This document shows positions 14,401 to 22,731 of a stretch of 25,205 bases of DNA, in pieces (the first letter of the stretch is position 1; each line of letters starts with the position of its first letter). This DNA comes from ZC4RG35 sp964388105. Its GTDB lineage: Bacteria; Actinomycetota; Acidimicrobiia; Spongiisociales; ZC4RG35. Under the pieces are notes generated by a model. It saw only the letters and a program-made list of their open reading frames with translations. It was not told the DNA's origin and did not search any database. The position numbers and the translations under genes were made by a program. The stretch lies in NCBI GenBank assembly GCA_964388105.1, contig CAYLYQ010000028.1:1-25205 (forward strand). Reading direction: 5' to 3'.

Positions 14401-15587
14401 CCATCACCCTGACTCTGGTCATCGCGGGGTTGATGTTGCTCCTCGCGGCGTGGATCCGTGCGGCGGGGAGCGCCATTGCCCGGATCCCCCGGGCCGATGC
14501 CCTCCGGGACGCCTCGGACGGCGTTCCCGGCGCGGAGCGGGTGGCCGAGCTGCTCGATCGTCGGGAATCGATCACGCCTGCCATCGGTGTAGTGGTCTCC
14601 GGGCTGCTGGTCTCGTCCGCCGTGCTGGCCACGGTCGGCATCGTCGAGGGTCTCGACTTCGGCGCGTCACTGGTCGCCGGGCTGCTGGCGGGCGGTGTCA
14701 TCTTCATCTTCGGTGACCCGCTCCCCAGATCCCTCGGACGTTGGAACCCCCGCGGGATCGCGTACCGGTCGTCAGGGCTGCTGCGGTTCGCCACCGGCCT
14801 GGGTGGCTGGGCGAACGAGCTCCTCAGCGAGGACGAGGAAGAGGAGACCGAGGAGGAGTCCAACGCGGTGGACACCGTCGAGGAACAGGAGCGGGAGCTG
14901 ATCGACTCGGTCCTCGAGTTCAGCGAGACCTTGGTGCGCGAGGTGATGACACCGCGTCCCGACATGGTCACGGTGTCGATGGACGCCAGCGTCGACGACC
15001 TGATCTCGGTGGCCACCCAGGAGGGCTACTCGCGCCTTCCCGTCACCTCGAACGGGGATGTGGTCGGGATCGTTGTCGTCAAGGACCTCCTCATCGGCCT
15101 CAACGACGCCCAGAGGCGCATCGAGACGGCCGCCGACGTGATGCGGCAGGTCGAGTTCGTGCCGGAGACCAAGTACGCATCGACTCTCCTCAGCGACATG
15201 AGAGAGAAGCACCAGCACCAGGTGATGGTCGTCGACGAGTACGGGGACATCGTCGGGTTGGTCACCATCGAGGACCTGCTCGAAGAGCTGGTCGGGGAGA
15301 TCTCAGACGAGACAGACCTGGTCGAGAACATGATCATCCCCAGAGGTGAAGGCTGGGAGGTCGATGCCCGGACGCCAGTCGACGAGCTGGAGAAGGTGGT
15401 GGGTGTGGATCTGCCCGATGAGGAATGGGACACCGTGGGCGGCCTCGTTCTCGGGCTTGCGGAGAGGGTCCCCGAGGTCGGTGAGACCTTCCGTCTCGAC
15501 ACCGTCGCCTTCAAGGTCGAGCGCATGCAGGGACGGCGGGTGTCCAGTGTCGAAGTGACCGTCGAAAGCTCCGTCGACACCCTGTGA
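14397..15587 (+). CDS. CorC/HlyC-type CNNM-CBS membrane protein
   Basis: A 396-residue protein with an N-terminal DUF21/CNNM-like membrane part (hydrophobic stretches at about 5-22, 62-83 and 88-106; GDPLPRSLGRWNP in place of the usual GExxPRxLG). An acidic linker rich in Glu/Asp (143-165) follows. Next comes a CBS pair (REVMTPRPDMVTV at 181; VMVVDEYGDIVGLVTIEDLLEELVGEI, conserved core from 276) and a C-terminal CorC_HlyC domain (about 315-392). Members are linked to magnesium or other divalent cation efflux and tolerance. Some are still labelled hemolysins, an unsupported name. The gene regularly sits between ybeY and era. It overlaps both neighbours by GTGA junctions. The transported ion cannot be read from sequence. 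Confidence 0.88.
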   Translation: MTITLTLVIAGLMLLLAAWIRAAGSAIARIPRADALRDASDGVPGAERVAELLDRRESITPAIGVVVSGLLVSSAVLATVGIVEGLDFGASLVAGLLAGGVIFIFGDPLPRSLGRWNPRGIAYRSSGLLRFATGLGGWANELLSEDEEEETEEESNAVDTVEEQERELIDSVLEFSETLVREVMTPRPDMVTVSMDASVDDLISVATQEGYSRLPVTSNGDVVGIVVVKDLLIGLNDAQRRIETAADVMRQVEFVPETKYASTLLSDMREKHQHQVMVVDEYGDIVGLVTIEDLLEELVGEISDETDLVENMIIPRGEGWEVDARTPVDELEKVVGVDLPDEEWDTVGGLVLGLAERVPEVGETFRLDTVAFKVERMQGRRVSSVEVTVESSVDTL

Positions 15588-16459
15588 GATCGGGTTTCTG
15601 CGCCGTCGTCGGGCGACCGAACGTCGGCAAGTCGACGCTCGTCAACCAAATGGTCGGCTCCAAGGTCGCCATCACCTCGTCGCGGCCCCAGACCACCCGC
15701 AACGTGATCCGCGGCGTCGTCACCGGCGAGGACTATCAACTCGTGCTGGTCGACACCCCCGGACTGCACAAGCCGAAGAACGAGCTGGGCACCAGGCTCA
15801 ACAACCTGGTCGACGGGACACTCGCCGAGGCCGACGTGGTGCTGTTCCTCATCGACGCCACTGCTCCGGTCGGGGCCGGTGATCGGATGATCGCCGACCG
15901 GCTCATCGAGTCGGGAGCCAAGGTCGTGGTGGCCGTCAACAAGATCGACAAGGCCCGCCGAGCGCGGACCGTCGAGCAGCTACTGGCCGCGGCCGAGTGG
16001 CCATTCCCCGATGTGTACCCCGTGTCTGCGTTGGAAGGCGAGGGCGTCCCGGAACTGGTGGCCGGCCTGGTCACATACCTGGACGAGGGCCCTGCCTACT
16101 TCCCGGAAGGGATGGTCACCGACCAGCCGGAGGAACAGCTGGTGGCCGAGATCATCCGGGAGAAGTTCCTCGACCGGCTCCGTGAGGAGCTTCCGCACTC
16201 ATTGGCGGTGCGGGTGGAGGACATGGAACAGCGAGACGACGGCATCGTCGACATCGCCGCTGACCTGATCGTGGAGCGAAAGAGCCAGAAGGGGATCGTC
16301 ATCGGCAAGGGGGGCGTCATGCTGCGTGACGCCGGCACCGAGGCCCGGGAGGAGCTGGAGAAGCTGCTGGGGGAGAAGGTGAACCTGCAGCTCCGTGTCG
16401 TGGTCGAGAAGGACTGGCAACGCCGCCCCCAGCTCCTCGACCGTCTCGGCTTCGACTGA
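15584..16459 (+). CDS. era: GTPase Era, 16S rRNA-binding ribosome assembly factor
   Basis: A 291-residue GTPase that assists 30S maturation. G1 is GRPNVGKS (residues 10-17), the effector region SSRPQTTRN, G3 DTPG (57-60), G4 NKID (119-122) and G5-like VSALEG (147-152). The C-terminal KH domain has the RNA-binding loop VIGKGG (239-244) and ends with LRVVVEKDWQRR. Full length. The GTG start overlaps the corC stop. Together with ybeY and phoH upstream it forms an rRNA maturation cluster. It ends convergently toward the minus-strand phhB. Confidence 0.97.
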   Translation: MRSGFCAVVGRPNVGKSTLVNQMVGSKVAITSSRPQTTRNVIRGVVTGEDYQLVLVDTPGLHKPKNELGTRLNNLVDGTLAEADVVLFLIDATAPVGAGDRMIADRLIESGAKVVVAVNKIDKARRARTVEQLLAAAEWPFPDVYPVSALEGEGVPELVAGLVTYLDEGPAYFPEGMVTDQPEEQLVAEIIREKFLDRLREELPHSLAVRVEDMEQRDDGIVDIAADLIVERKSQKGIVIGKGGVMLRDAGTEAREELEKLLGEKVNLQLRVVVEKDWQRRPQLLDRLGFD

Positions 16460-16463
16460 GCGG

Positions 16464-16476
16464 GGGCCTGCGGCCC
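16464..16476 (+). terminator. Weak hairpin downstream of era
   Basis: GGGCC-TGC-GGCCC forms a perfect 5-bp stem with a 3-nt loop, 5 nt after the era stop in the convergent era/phhB spacer (16460-16517). There is no T-tract, so intrinsic termination is unproven. Confidence 0.3.
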
Positions 16477-16517
16477 GCAAAGGCCGCCAGGGTCACAGGT
16501 CAGGCGATTTCAGCCAG

Positions 16518-16954
16518 CTAGTCCTGAAGATCGTCGATCTGGGACGCCAGTGAGGTGTCCTTGGAGGTGATCCCGCCCTCGGAGTGAGTGCTGATCCGCA
16601 GGGTCACCTTGTTCCAGCGGATGGCGATATCGGNNNNNNNNNNNNNNNNNNNNNNNNNNNNNNNNNNNNNNNNNNNNNNNNNNNNNNNNNNNNNNNNNNN
16701 NNNNNNNNNNNNNNNNNNNNNNNNNNNNNNNNNTCGGAGTGAGTGCTGATCCGCAGGGTCACCTTGTTCCAGCGGATGGCGATATCGGGATGATGGTTGG
16801 CCGCCTCCGCCGTCTCGGCGACACGGTTGACGAACGCCAGCGCCTCGGCGAAGTCGGCGAACTCGAAGGTGCGCTCGATGGCGGCGTCCTCGAACAACCA
16901 GTCGGGATGCCGGTCGAGGAAGCGCTCCAACTCGTCCAGGTCGATGAGGGCCAT
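16518..16954 (-). CDS. phhB: Pterin-4a-carbinolamine dehydratase, interrupted by an assembly gap
   Basis: This family dehydrates 4a-hydroxytetrahydrobiopterin and is also found where no aromatic hydroxylase is known. As sequenced, the gene runs from the ATG at 16954 into a 100-N gap (16634-16733) and is out of frame beyond it. Both gap ends carry the same 55 nt. Deleting one copy plus the N (155 nt) gives a continuous 93-residue protein, matching the usual 95-100. The joined product shows the family signature EAANHHPDIAIRWNKV then LRISTHSEGGITSKD, with both active-site histidines (HHP). The start is supported by TAGTTT at -12 to -7. The gene is divergent from recO. A pterin link with the DHPS-like gene at 1980 is only suggestive. 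Confidence 0.88.
16579..16788. repeat. 55-nt exact duplication flanking a 100-N gap (artefact)
   Basis: 16579-16633 and 16734-16788 are identical, starting TCGGAGTGAGTGCTGATCCG and ending GGCGATATCGG, with 100 N between (16634-16733). The overlap is 55 nt and the gap 100 N, exactly as at 1677-1886. Removing 155 nt restores the phhB reading frame, which would not be expected of a true duplication. Confidence 0.93.
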
Positions 16955-16992
16955 ACGGTGAAACTAGCGCGTCCCCTCCTACTCTTGCCGGG
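16955..16992. promoter_or_regulatory. Back-to-back leaderless promoters of phhB and recO
   Basis: In a 37-bp divergent spacer both genes show TANNNT followed by six bases and the start codon. For phhB it is TAGTTT (complement of 16961-16966), then CACCGT-ATG. For recO it is TACTCT (16980-16985), then TGCCGG-GTG. Both mRNAs would begin at the start codon. GTGAAA (16958-16963) could be the recO -35. Neither gene has room for a Shine-Dalgarno leader. Confidence 0.55.
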
Positions 16993-17708
16993 TGGCGATT
17001 CGGCACGACCAGGGCATCGTTCTCCGCTCCTACCCCTTCGGTGAGGCCGACCGGGTCGTGGTCCTCCTCAGCCCCAACCGGGGGAAGATTCGCACCGTGG
17101 CCAAAGGGATCCGGAAGACGAAGAGCCGCTTCGGCGGCCGCCTCGAGCCGTTCACCCATGTCGACCTCGTCCTCTACGAGGGCCGCAACCTCGACACGAT
17201 CACCCAGGTCGCCGTCATCGAGCCATTCCCTCATCTCCGGGTCGACCTCGACGCCGTGGTCGCCGCAGGGACGATGGTTGAAGCCGCCGACGCCGTCGCC
17301 CAGGAGGAGGAGACCTCGGTCCGTCTCTTCCTGTTGTTGCAGCGAGGGCTCCGCGCCCTCGAAGCGGGGGTGCGGGGCAGTGACCTCATCACCTCTTACC
17401 TGCTCAAACTCGCCGACGTGGTCGGGGTCGCTCCGGCGCTGGCACTGTGTGCCTCTTGCGGCCGGCCCGACGGGCTCCATCGTTTCTCCTTCTCGGGAGG
17501 TGGCGTTCTCTGCGATCGCTGCGGCACCGAAGGCTCGGTCCGCCTTCGGACGGGCCTGACCGACCACCTGGCGGCGCTGGCTGCCACGGAGTTCGCCGCC
17601 CTCTCCGGCATCGACAGCGACCTCTCCAGTGAGGCGATGGGCGTTGCCCGCCGGTTCGTCGAGCATCACCTCGACCGCAAGCTGGCCTCGCTGGCGGTGA
17701 TGGATTGA
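16992..17708 (+). CDS. recO: DNA repair protein RecO
   Basis: A 238-residue recombination mediator that helps load RecA on SSB-coated single-stranded DNA in the RecFOR pathway. The N-terminal OB fold has DQGIVLRSYPFGEADRVV (about residues 6-23) and VAKGIRKTKSRFGG (37-49). The C-terminal helical part has a four-cysteine zinc site, CASC (153-156) and CDRC (174-177), as in many Gram-positive RecO proteins. Length is typical. The GTG start is set by the leaderless -10 six bases upstream. Its stop overlaps the uppS TTG (TTGA). era-recO-uppS is a standard actinobacterial order. Confidence 0.94.
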   Translation: MAIRHDQGIVLRSYPFGEADRVVVLLSPNRGKIRTVAKGIRKTKSRFGGRLEPFTHVDLVLYEGRNLDTITQVAVIEPFPHLRVDLDAVVAAGTMVEAADAVAQEEETSVRLFLLLQRGLRALEAGVRGSDLITSYLLKLADVVGVAPALALCASCGRPDGLHRFSFSGGGVLCDRCGTEGSVRLRTGLTDHLAALAATEFAALSGIDSDLSSEAMGVARRFVEHHLDRKLASLAVMD

Positions 17709-18460
17709 CCCTCGATCTCTCCGGTGTCGACCCGGATCGAGTGCCGGTTCACGTCGGACTGATCCTCGACGGCAACGGTCGCTGGGCGAACGCGCGCGGC
17801 CTTCCCCGCACCGCCGGCCACCTGGCTGGTGAGGCTGCTCTCTTCGACACCGTCGAAGGCGCCTTGCAGATCGGGATCAAGTGGGTGACCGCGTTCACTT
17901 TCTCCACCGAGAACTGGTCACGGGACCCTGAAGAGGTCGAGTTCCTGATGTGGTTCAACGAGGACCTGCTCACTCGGCGACGTGACGACCTCCACGCCCA
18001 AGGCGTGCGGATGCTCTTTGCCGGCGACATGGCCGACCCCCGGATCCCCGACCGGAACCGGGAGCACATGGCTGCTGCGTCCGCGCTGACTGCGGGCAAC
18101 GATCGCCTGCATCTGGTCTTCGCCTTCAACTACGGGTCGAAGAGAGAGATCACCGACGCGGTCAGGTCGATAGCGCGGCGTGTCCGGGACGGCGAGATCG
18201 ACCCGGACGAGATCGACGAGGCCACCCTGGACGCGGCTCTCTACCTGCCGGACATGCCTCCGGCCGACCTGATCATCCGGTCTTCGGGCGAGCAGCGCCT
18301 CTCCAACTTCCTCCTCTGGCAGGCGGCTTACGCGGAGTTCTACTTCCCCGGCGTCCTCTGGCCCGACTTCGATCGTCACCACCTCCTCGAGGCGGTGCGC
18401 TGGTATCAGGGCCGCGACCGTCGTTTTGGCGGGGCCGAGGACGCCCCTCGGATTGACTAA
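17705..18460 (+). CDS. uppS: Isoprenyl (undecaprenyl-type) diphosphate synthase, cis
   Basis: A 251-residue cis-prenyltransferase that elongates farnesyl diphosphate with isopentenyl units to make the lipid carrier of cell-wall synthesis. The signature LDGNGRWANARG (catalytic D22), AFTFSTENWSR (64-73), LIIRSSGEQRLSNFLLWQ (189-206) and EFYFPGVLWPDF (211-222) are all intact. The start is uncertain: TTG at 17705 overlaps the recO stop, while GTG at 17741 would give a 239-residue protein beginning MPVHVGLILDGNGRW, closer to many homologues. Chain length (C50 or C55) cannot be read from sequence. A 30-bp spacer separates it from glyS. Confidence 0.94.
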   Translation: MTLDLSGVDPDRVPVHVGLILDGNGRWANARGLPRTAGHLAGEAALFDTVEGALQIGIKWVTAFTFSTENWSRDPEEVEFLMWFNEDLLTRRRDDLHAQGVRMLFAGDMADPRIPDRNREHMAAASALTAGNDRLHLVFAFNYGSKREITDAVRSIARRVRDGEIDPDEIDEATLDAALYLPDMPPADLIIRSSGEQRLSNFLLWQAAYAEFYFPGVLWPDFDRHHLLEAVRWYQGRDRRFGGAEDAPRID

Positions 18461-18490
18461 GCACACGACACACGGCACCGTTCAGCCCTC

Positions 18491-19801
18491 ATGACCCAAG
18501 CGACCCTCGAGACCATCTCCAACCTCGCCAAGAAGCGGGGCTTCGTCTTCCAGTCCTCCGAGATCTACGGCGGCATCCGGTCGGCCTACGACTACGGCCC
18601 GCTGGGCGTCGAGTTGCTGCGCAACGTCAAGGACGCCTGGTGGCGTTCGATGGTGCAAGAGCGCGACGACGTCGTCGGGATCGACTCGGCCATCATCCAG
18701 GCGCGGACCGTGTGGCGGGCGTCGGGCCACGAGGAGGTGTTCACCGATCCGATGGTGGAGTGCCGCAACTGCAACAGCCGTCACCGACTGGACAAGCTCG
18801 ACGATCCCGAGCAGTGCCCGACATGCGGCAAGCGGGGGACGTTCACCGAGCCCAAGCAGTTCAACCTGATGTTCAAGACGCACACGGGGCCCGTCGAGGA
18901 CGACGACAACATGGTCTATCTGCGGCCGGAGACGGCCCAGGGCATCTTCATCAACTTCGAGAACGTCCGGCGGACCAACCGGCTCAAGCTCCCGTTCGGA
19001 ATCGCCCAAGTCGGCAAGTCCTTCCGAAACGAAATCACCCCCGGCCAGTTCGTCTTCCGGACCCGCGAGTTCGAGCAGATGGAGATGGAGTTCTTCTGCC
19101 GGCCGGAAGAAGCCGACGAGTGGTTCAACTACTGGGTCGAGCGGCGGTTCAACTGGTACACCGACCTCGGCATCGATGCGGACCACCTTCGGTTGAGGCC
19201 GCACGACCCGGATGAGCTGAGTCATTACTCGGTCAGCACCGCGGACATCGACTTTCTCTTCCCCTGGGGCTGGGACGAGCTCGAGGGGTTGGCCAACCGC
19301 ACGGATTTCGACCTCAAACAGCACTCGGAGGTCTCCGGCGTCGACCTCAGGTACTTCGACCAGGACTCGGGCGAGCGCTTCTTCCCCTACGTGATCGAAC
19401 CTGCCGCCGGCGCCACCCGGACCACCTTCGCCTTCCTCATCGACGCGTACCGGGAGGAGGAGGTCAACGACGAGACCCGTGTCGTCCTTCGTCTCGATCC
19501 GCGGCTGGCGCCCTACAAGGTGGCGGTGTTGCCACTGTCGAAGAAGGCCGAGTTGATCGAGCCGGCCGAGAAGGTGGCGACCGAGCTTCGCAAGCGCTGG
19601 ATGATCGAGGTCGACACCACGCAGTCGATCGGGCGCCGATACCGGCGACAGGACGAGATCGGGACGCCCTACTGCGTCACGGTCGATTTCGAGTCGCTGG
19701 AGGACCAGGCGGTGACGGTGCGGGACAGGGACACCATGACCCAGGACCGCGTCGCCATGGATCGTCTGGTCGAGTACCTGTCGGGCCGGCTCCAGTCCTG
19801 A
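18491..19801 (+). CDS. glyS: Glycyl-tRNA synthetase (dimeric, single-chain type)
   Basis: A 436-residue class II synthetase of the single-chain alpha2 type (often named glyQS), not the alpha2beta2 type. The N-terminus has KKRGFVFQSSEIYGG and AYDYGPLGVEL. A zinc-binding insertion has CRNC (about residues 94-97) and CPTC (about 113-116). Glycine and ATP site motifs are LRPETAQGIF, FRNEITPGQFVFRTREFEQ and a motif 3 equivalent GATRTTFAF. The C-terminal anticodon-binding domain starts LAPYKVAVLPLSKK. Length suits bacterial single-chain enzymes. No T-box or other leader fits in the 30-bp upstream spacer, and no SD is seen. Confidence 0.95.
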   Translation: MTQATLETISNLAKKRGFVFQSSEIYGGIRSAYDYGPLGVELLRNVKDAWWRSMVQERDDVVGIDSAIIQARTVWRASGHEEVFTDPMVECRNCNSRHRLDKLDDPEQCPTCGKRGTFTEPKQFNLMFKTHTGPVEDDDNMVYLRPETAQGIFINFENVRRTNRLKLPFGIAQVGKSFRNEITPGQFVFRTREFEQMEMEFFCRPEEADEWFNYWVERRFNWYTDLGIDADHLRLRPHDPDELSHYSVSTADIDFLFPWGWDELEGLANRTDFDLKQHSEVSGVDLRYFDQDSGERFFPYVIEPAAGATRTTFAFLIDAYREEEVNDETRVVLRLDPRLAPYKVAVLPLSKKAELIEPAEKVATELRKRWMIEVDTTQSIGRRYRRQDEIGTPYCVTVDFESLEDQAVTVRDRDTMTQDRVAMDRLVEYLSGRLQS

Positions 19802-19822
19802 ACCTCCGTCCCCGCCCGTCCG

Positions 19823-19835
19823 TATCATCCCGGCA
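19823..19835 (+). promoter_or_regulatory. Candidate leaderless promoter of dnaG-rpoD
   Basis: TATCAT (19823-19828), a near-consensus -10, is followed by CCCGGC and the dnaG ATG at 19835. The spacing equals that at five other starts in the window. The -35 is not clear. Confidence 0.5.
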
Positions 19836-21562
19836 TGGCTGACGGCGATCGGGATCGGGTTCGCGAGGCGACGGACATCGTCGACCTGATCTCCGAGGTG
19901 ACCAAGGTCCGTCGCTCAGGGCGGACCTTCATGGCCATCTGCCCATTCCACGAGGAGAAGACCCCGTCCATGTCGGTGGACCGGGTGCGCGGGCTCTATC
20001 ACTGCTTCGGGTGCGGAGAGGGCGGCGACGTGTTCACCTTCATCGAGAAGACCCAGGGGGTGAACTTCCCCGAGGCGATGGAGATCCTGGCTCGTCGCGC
20101 CGGGATCACTCTGGTCCGAGACCCCGCCGACGCCCGGCGTCGTGGACGCCGCGGGGACGCGGTGGAGGCGATCGGCAAGGCGATCGCGGTCTACCACGAC
20201 CGGCTGAAGAAGGCCCCTGACGCCGGCCCCGCCCGGGCCTATCTGCGGGCGAGGGGTTACGACGTCGACGTCATCGACGAGTGGAAGATCGGTTTCGCCG
20301 GCACGGACTGGGACACGCTCGCCAAGGAGCTCCGGGCGGCCGGGGTGACCGACAAGGCGATGATGGACGCCGGTCTCGCCAGGAAAGGACGTCAGGGCCT
20401 CTACGACTTCTTCCGCGGCCGCCTCATGTTCCCGATTCATGATGTGAGAGGCGACCCGATCGGCTTCGGTGGCAGGAAGGTCGACGGTGTCGACCCGAAG
20501 TCCACCAACAACCCCGACGCCAAGTACGTCAACTCGGCCGATTCGGCCGTGTACAACAAGTCACGGGTGCTCTTCGGGCTCGACAGGGCGCGCCAGGCCA
20601 TCACGGCCTCCGGTGAGGCCGTCATCGTCGAGGGCTACACCGACGTGATCGCGATGCACATCGCCGGGGTCAAGACCGCGGTCGCCACCTGTGGGACGGC
20701 CTTGGGCGACGGCCATTTCGACCTGCTGCGCAGGTTCACCGAGCGGGTGGTCCTCGCCTTCGATTCCGACGCCGCAGGTTCGCGCGCCGCGTTGCGCACC
20801 GACGATCTGGAGTCACCCTTCCGCCTCGACCTCGATCTTCGGGTCGCAGTGATGCCGGACGGGCTCGACCCCGCCGACCTGGTGCAGGAGGGCCGCGCCG
20901 AGGAGCTGGCCAAGGCGGTGGAGGCTGCGACGCCTTTGCTCCAGCATCGCATCGAGGCCGAACTGGCCAAGCACGACATGAGCGGGCCGGAGGGGAGGGC
21001 GCGTGCCCTGCACGCCGCCGTGACGCAGCTCGCCCGGGTGAAAGACGAGATCGCACGGAGAGAGTACGCCCGGCACGTGGCACGCCTGGTCGGTGTCGAC
21101 CTGTCCACGGTGGAGGAGGCGATGGGCCGCGGGGGAGCACGGCCTCCAAAGCGGGCAGAGGCGGACCGCCGTCCGCTCGACCGGTACGAGGTGGAGCTGC
21201 TGCGGGTCGCGCTGTCCGATCCCAGGTCCGGGCTCGACGTCGAGCCGAGTGACTTCGCGGATGAACGACTGAGGTCCGTGGCGGAGGCAGTTGCTGGCGA
21301 ATTGGCCACCGGTGCCGCCATCGACGTCTCCAAGATCAGCGACGAATCGGTGAGGGCCGTCGCCATGTCGCTGCTCATGGATGACCGGCCGTTGCCCGCC
21401 ACGGCCGACCTGGCCGCCCTCCTTCGGCGGCGCCGCCTGGACGCCCGGATCGACGACCTCAACGAGCGCCTGGCAGGACTCGATCCGTCGAGCCAAGCCC
21501 ATTCCGATGCTTTCCGGGAGTTGATAGCTTTACAGCAGGAGCGCCGGGCTCCATCCCCATGA
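19835..21562 (+). CDS. dnaG: DNA primase
   Basis: A 575-residue primase that makes RNA primers at the replication fork with the DnaB helicase. The N-terminal CHC2 zinc domain is complete: CPFH (C36, H39) and CFGC (C57, C60), within ICPFHEEKTPSMSV and YHCFGCGEGGD. The catalytic core has FRGRLMFPIHDVRGDPIGFGGR (core FPIHD..G..IGFGGR) and the TOPRIM acidic residues in VEGYTDVIAMH (Glu about 266) and AFDSDAAG (about 309-315). The C-terminal helicase-binding region is shorter and divergent, as usual. The ATG start fits the -10 at 19823. The stop overlaps the rpoD start (ATGA), giving a dnaG-rpoD unit like the macromolecular synthesis operon, without rpsU. Confidence 0.96.
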   Translation: MADGDRDRVREATDIVDLISEVTKVRRSGRTFMAICPFHEEKTPSMSVDRVRGLYHCFGCGEGGDVFTFIEKTQGVNFPEAMEILARRAGITLVRDPADARRRGRRGDAVEAIGKAIAVYHDRLKKAPDAGPARAYLRARGYDVDVIDEWKIGFAGTDWDTLAKELRAAGVTDKAMMDAGLARKGRQGLYDFFRGRLMFPIHDVRGDPIGFGGRKVDGVDPKSTNNPDAKYVNSADSAVYNKSRVLFGLDRARQAITASGEAVIVEGYTDVIAMHIAGVKTAVATCGTALGDGHFDLLRRFTERVVLAFDSDAAGSRAALRTDDLESPFRLDLDLRVAVMPDGLDPADLVQEGRAEELAKAVEAATPLLQHRIEAELAKHDMSGPEGRARALHAAVTQLARVKDEIARREYARHVARLVGVDLSTVEEAMGRGGARPPKRAEADRRPLDRYEVELLRVALSDPRSGLDVEPSDFADERLRSVAEAVAGELATGAAIDVSKISDESVRAVAMSLLMDDRPLPATADLAALLRRRRLDARIDDLNERLAGLDPSSQAHSDAFRELIALQQERRAPSP

Positions 21563-22689
21563 ACCAGGACCTGAACCGAGCCACCGCTTCCCTCATCAAG
21601 AGGGGCAACCACCGAGGCTTTCTCACCATGGCCGAGGTGCAGCAGGAGCTGGAGGAGGTCGACGCGCCGGGCGAGGCGTTCGAGGCCGTCGCCGACGAGC
21701 TGAGAGCCAAGGGCATCAAGCTCATGGAGGAGGGGCCTGGGGTCATCCAGGAGGAGATCGCGGTCAGCCAGATACCGGTCTCCGACCCGGTTCGGCTGTA
21801 CCTCAACGAGATCGGCCGATACCCGCTGCTCACCGGCCAGCAAGAGGTGGAGCTGTCGATGGAGCTGGAGCGCGGGCAGAGGGCGTCAGCCCGGCTCGAC
21901 TCCGAGGTGGACCTGGCACCCGAAGACCGGGCTTTGCTCGAGCAGGAGGTCCGTTCGGGACACCTGGCCCACCAGCAGCTCGTTCAATCCAATCTGAGGC
22001 TCGTCGTCTCCCTTGCCCGCCGGTATGTCGGGCGGGGGATGGGCCTGCTCGACCTCATCCAGGAGGGAAACCTGGGCCTGATCCGGGCTGTGGAACGGTT
22101 CGACTACCGCCGGGGCTTCAAGTTCTCGACCTATGCGACTTGGTGGATCCGTCAGGCGATCTCCCGAGCCATCGCCGACCAGGGACGGACCATCCGCATG
22201 CCTGTGCACGTTCTCGACGCCGTCAACAAGCTGACCCGGGCGCAGCGGGAGATGACTCAGGTGTTGGGCCGGCCGCCGACGATCGAGGAGCTGGCCGCCG
22301 ACCTCGAGCTGGATGTCGACCGCGTCGTGGAGCTGAGCAGGATCGCCTTGGACACGGTCTCGTTGGAGACGCCGGTGGGGGAGGACGACGACGGGACGCT
22401 CGGCGACCTGGTCGAAGATGTCGATTCCGAGCGGCCCGCCGACGTCGCCAGCTTCTCCTCGCTGCAGGATCAGCTCGCCGAGGCGCTGGAGGGCCTGAGC
22501 AAGCGGGAGCGCGAGGTGCTCATCATGCGTTTTGGGCTCGCCGATGGCCGGATGCGCACGTTGGAAGAGGTCGGCGCCCACTTCAACGTCACCCGGGAGC
22601 GGGTGCGGCAGTTGGAGACCAAGGCCTTGGCCAAGCTCCGCCATCCCGACCGTTCCATCAAGCTCGAAGGTTTCCTCGACGGGGGTTGA
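21559..22689 (+). CDS. rpoD: RNA polymerase primary sigma factor (sigma-70, RpoD/SigA)
   Basis: A 376-residue housekeeping sigma factor. A short region 1.1-like N-terminus (about 1-60) is followed by region 1.2 (DPVRLYLNEIGRYPLLT, 76-92) and region 2 (LVQSNLRLVVSLARRYVGRG, then LDLIQEGNLGLIRAVERFDY). The -10 recognition helix is YATWWIRQAISRAIADQGRT (192-211). Region 3 (RMPVHVLDAVNKLTRAQRE) and region 4 (SKREREVLIMRFGL; helix-turn-helix TLEEVGAHFNVTRERVRQLE, 334-353) follow. The combination of regions 1.2-4 and the exact RPxRxR-free core marks a primary rather than ECF sigma. The ATG overlaps the dnaG stop. A small hairpin GGAGC/GCTCC (21538-21552) lies just upstream, inside dnaG. It may be a second sigma-70 of group 2 if another copy exists elsewhere. 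Confidence 0.93.
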   Translation: MNQDLNRATASLIKRGNHRGFLTMAEVQQELEEVDAPGEAFEAVADELRAKGIKLMEEGPGVIQEEIAVSQIPVSDPVRLYLNEIGRYPLLTGQQEVELSMELERGQRASARLDSEVDLAPEDRALLEQEVRSGHLAHQQLVQSNLRLVVSLARRYVGRGMGLLDLIQEGNLGLIRAVERFDYRRGFKFSTYATWWIRQAISRAIADQGRTIRMPVHVLDAVNKLTRAQREMTQVLGRPPTIEELAADLELDVDRVVELSRIALDTVSLETPVGEDDDGTLGDLVEDVDSERPADVASFSSLQDQLAEALEGLSKREREVLIMRFGLADGRMRTLEEVGAHFNVTRERVRQLETKALAKLRHPDRSIKLEGFLDGG

Positions 22690-22731
22690 CGGTCGCCCAC
22701 CTCGGAATCCGGGTACCCGGCCGGGCGTTGG

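Noticed and set aside
16518..17669. Minus-strand frame of 383 codons covering recO and the phhB tail through the N gap
   Set aside because: It reads antisense through recO and across 100 N. Only its last residues belong to phhB, and they are recovered by collapsing the false gap.
18482..19828. Open frame of 448 codons on the minus strand opposite glyS
   Set aside because: Exactly antisense to a complete glycyl-tRNA synthetase and with no recognisable domain; GC-driven shadow frame.
22709..22720. Perfect 12-bp palindrome CCGGGTACCCGG after rpoD
   Set aside because: As a hairpin it leaves no workable loop, has no T-tract and no clear promoter context; could be chance in GC-rich DNA.
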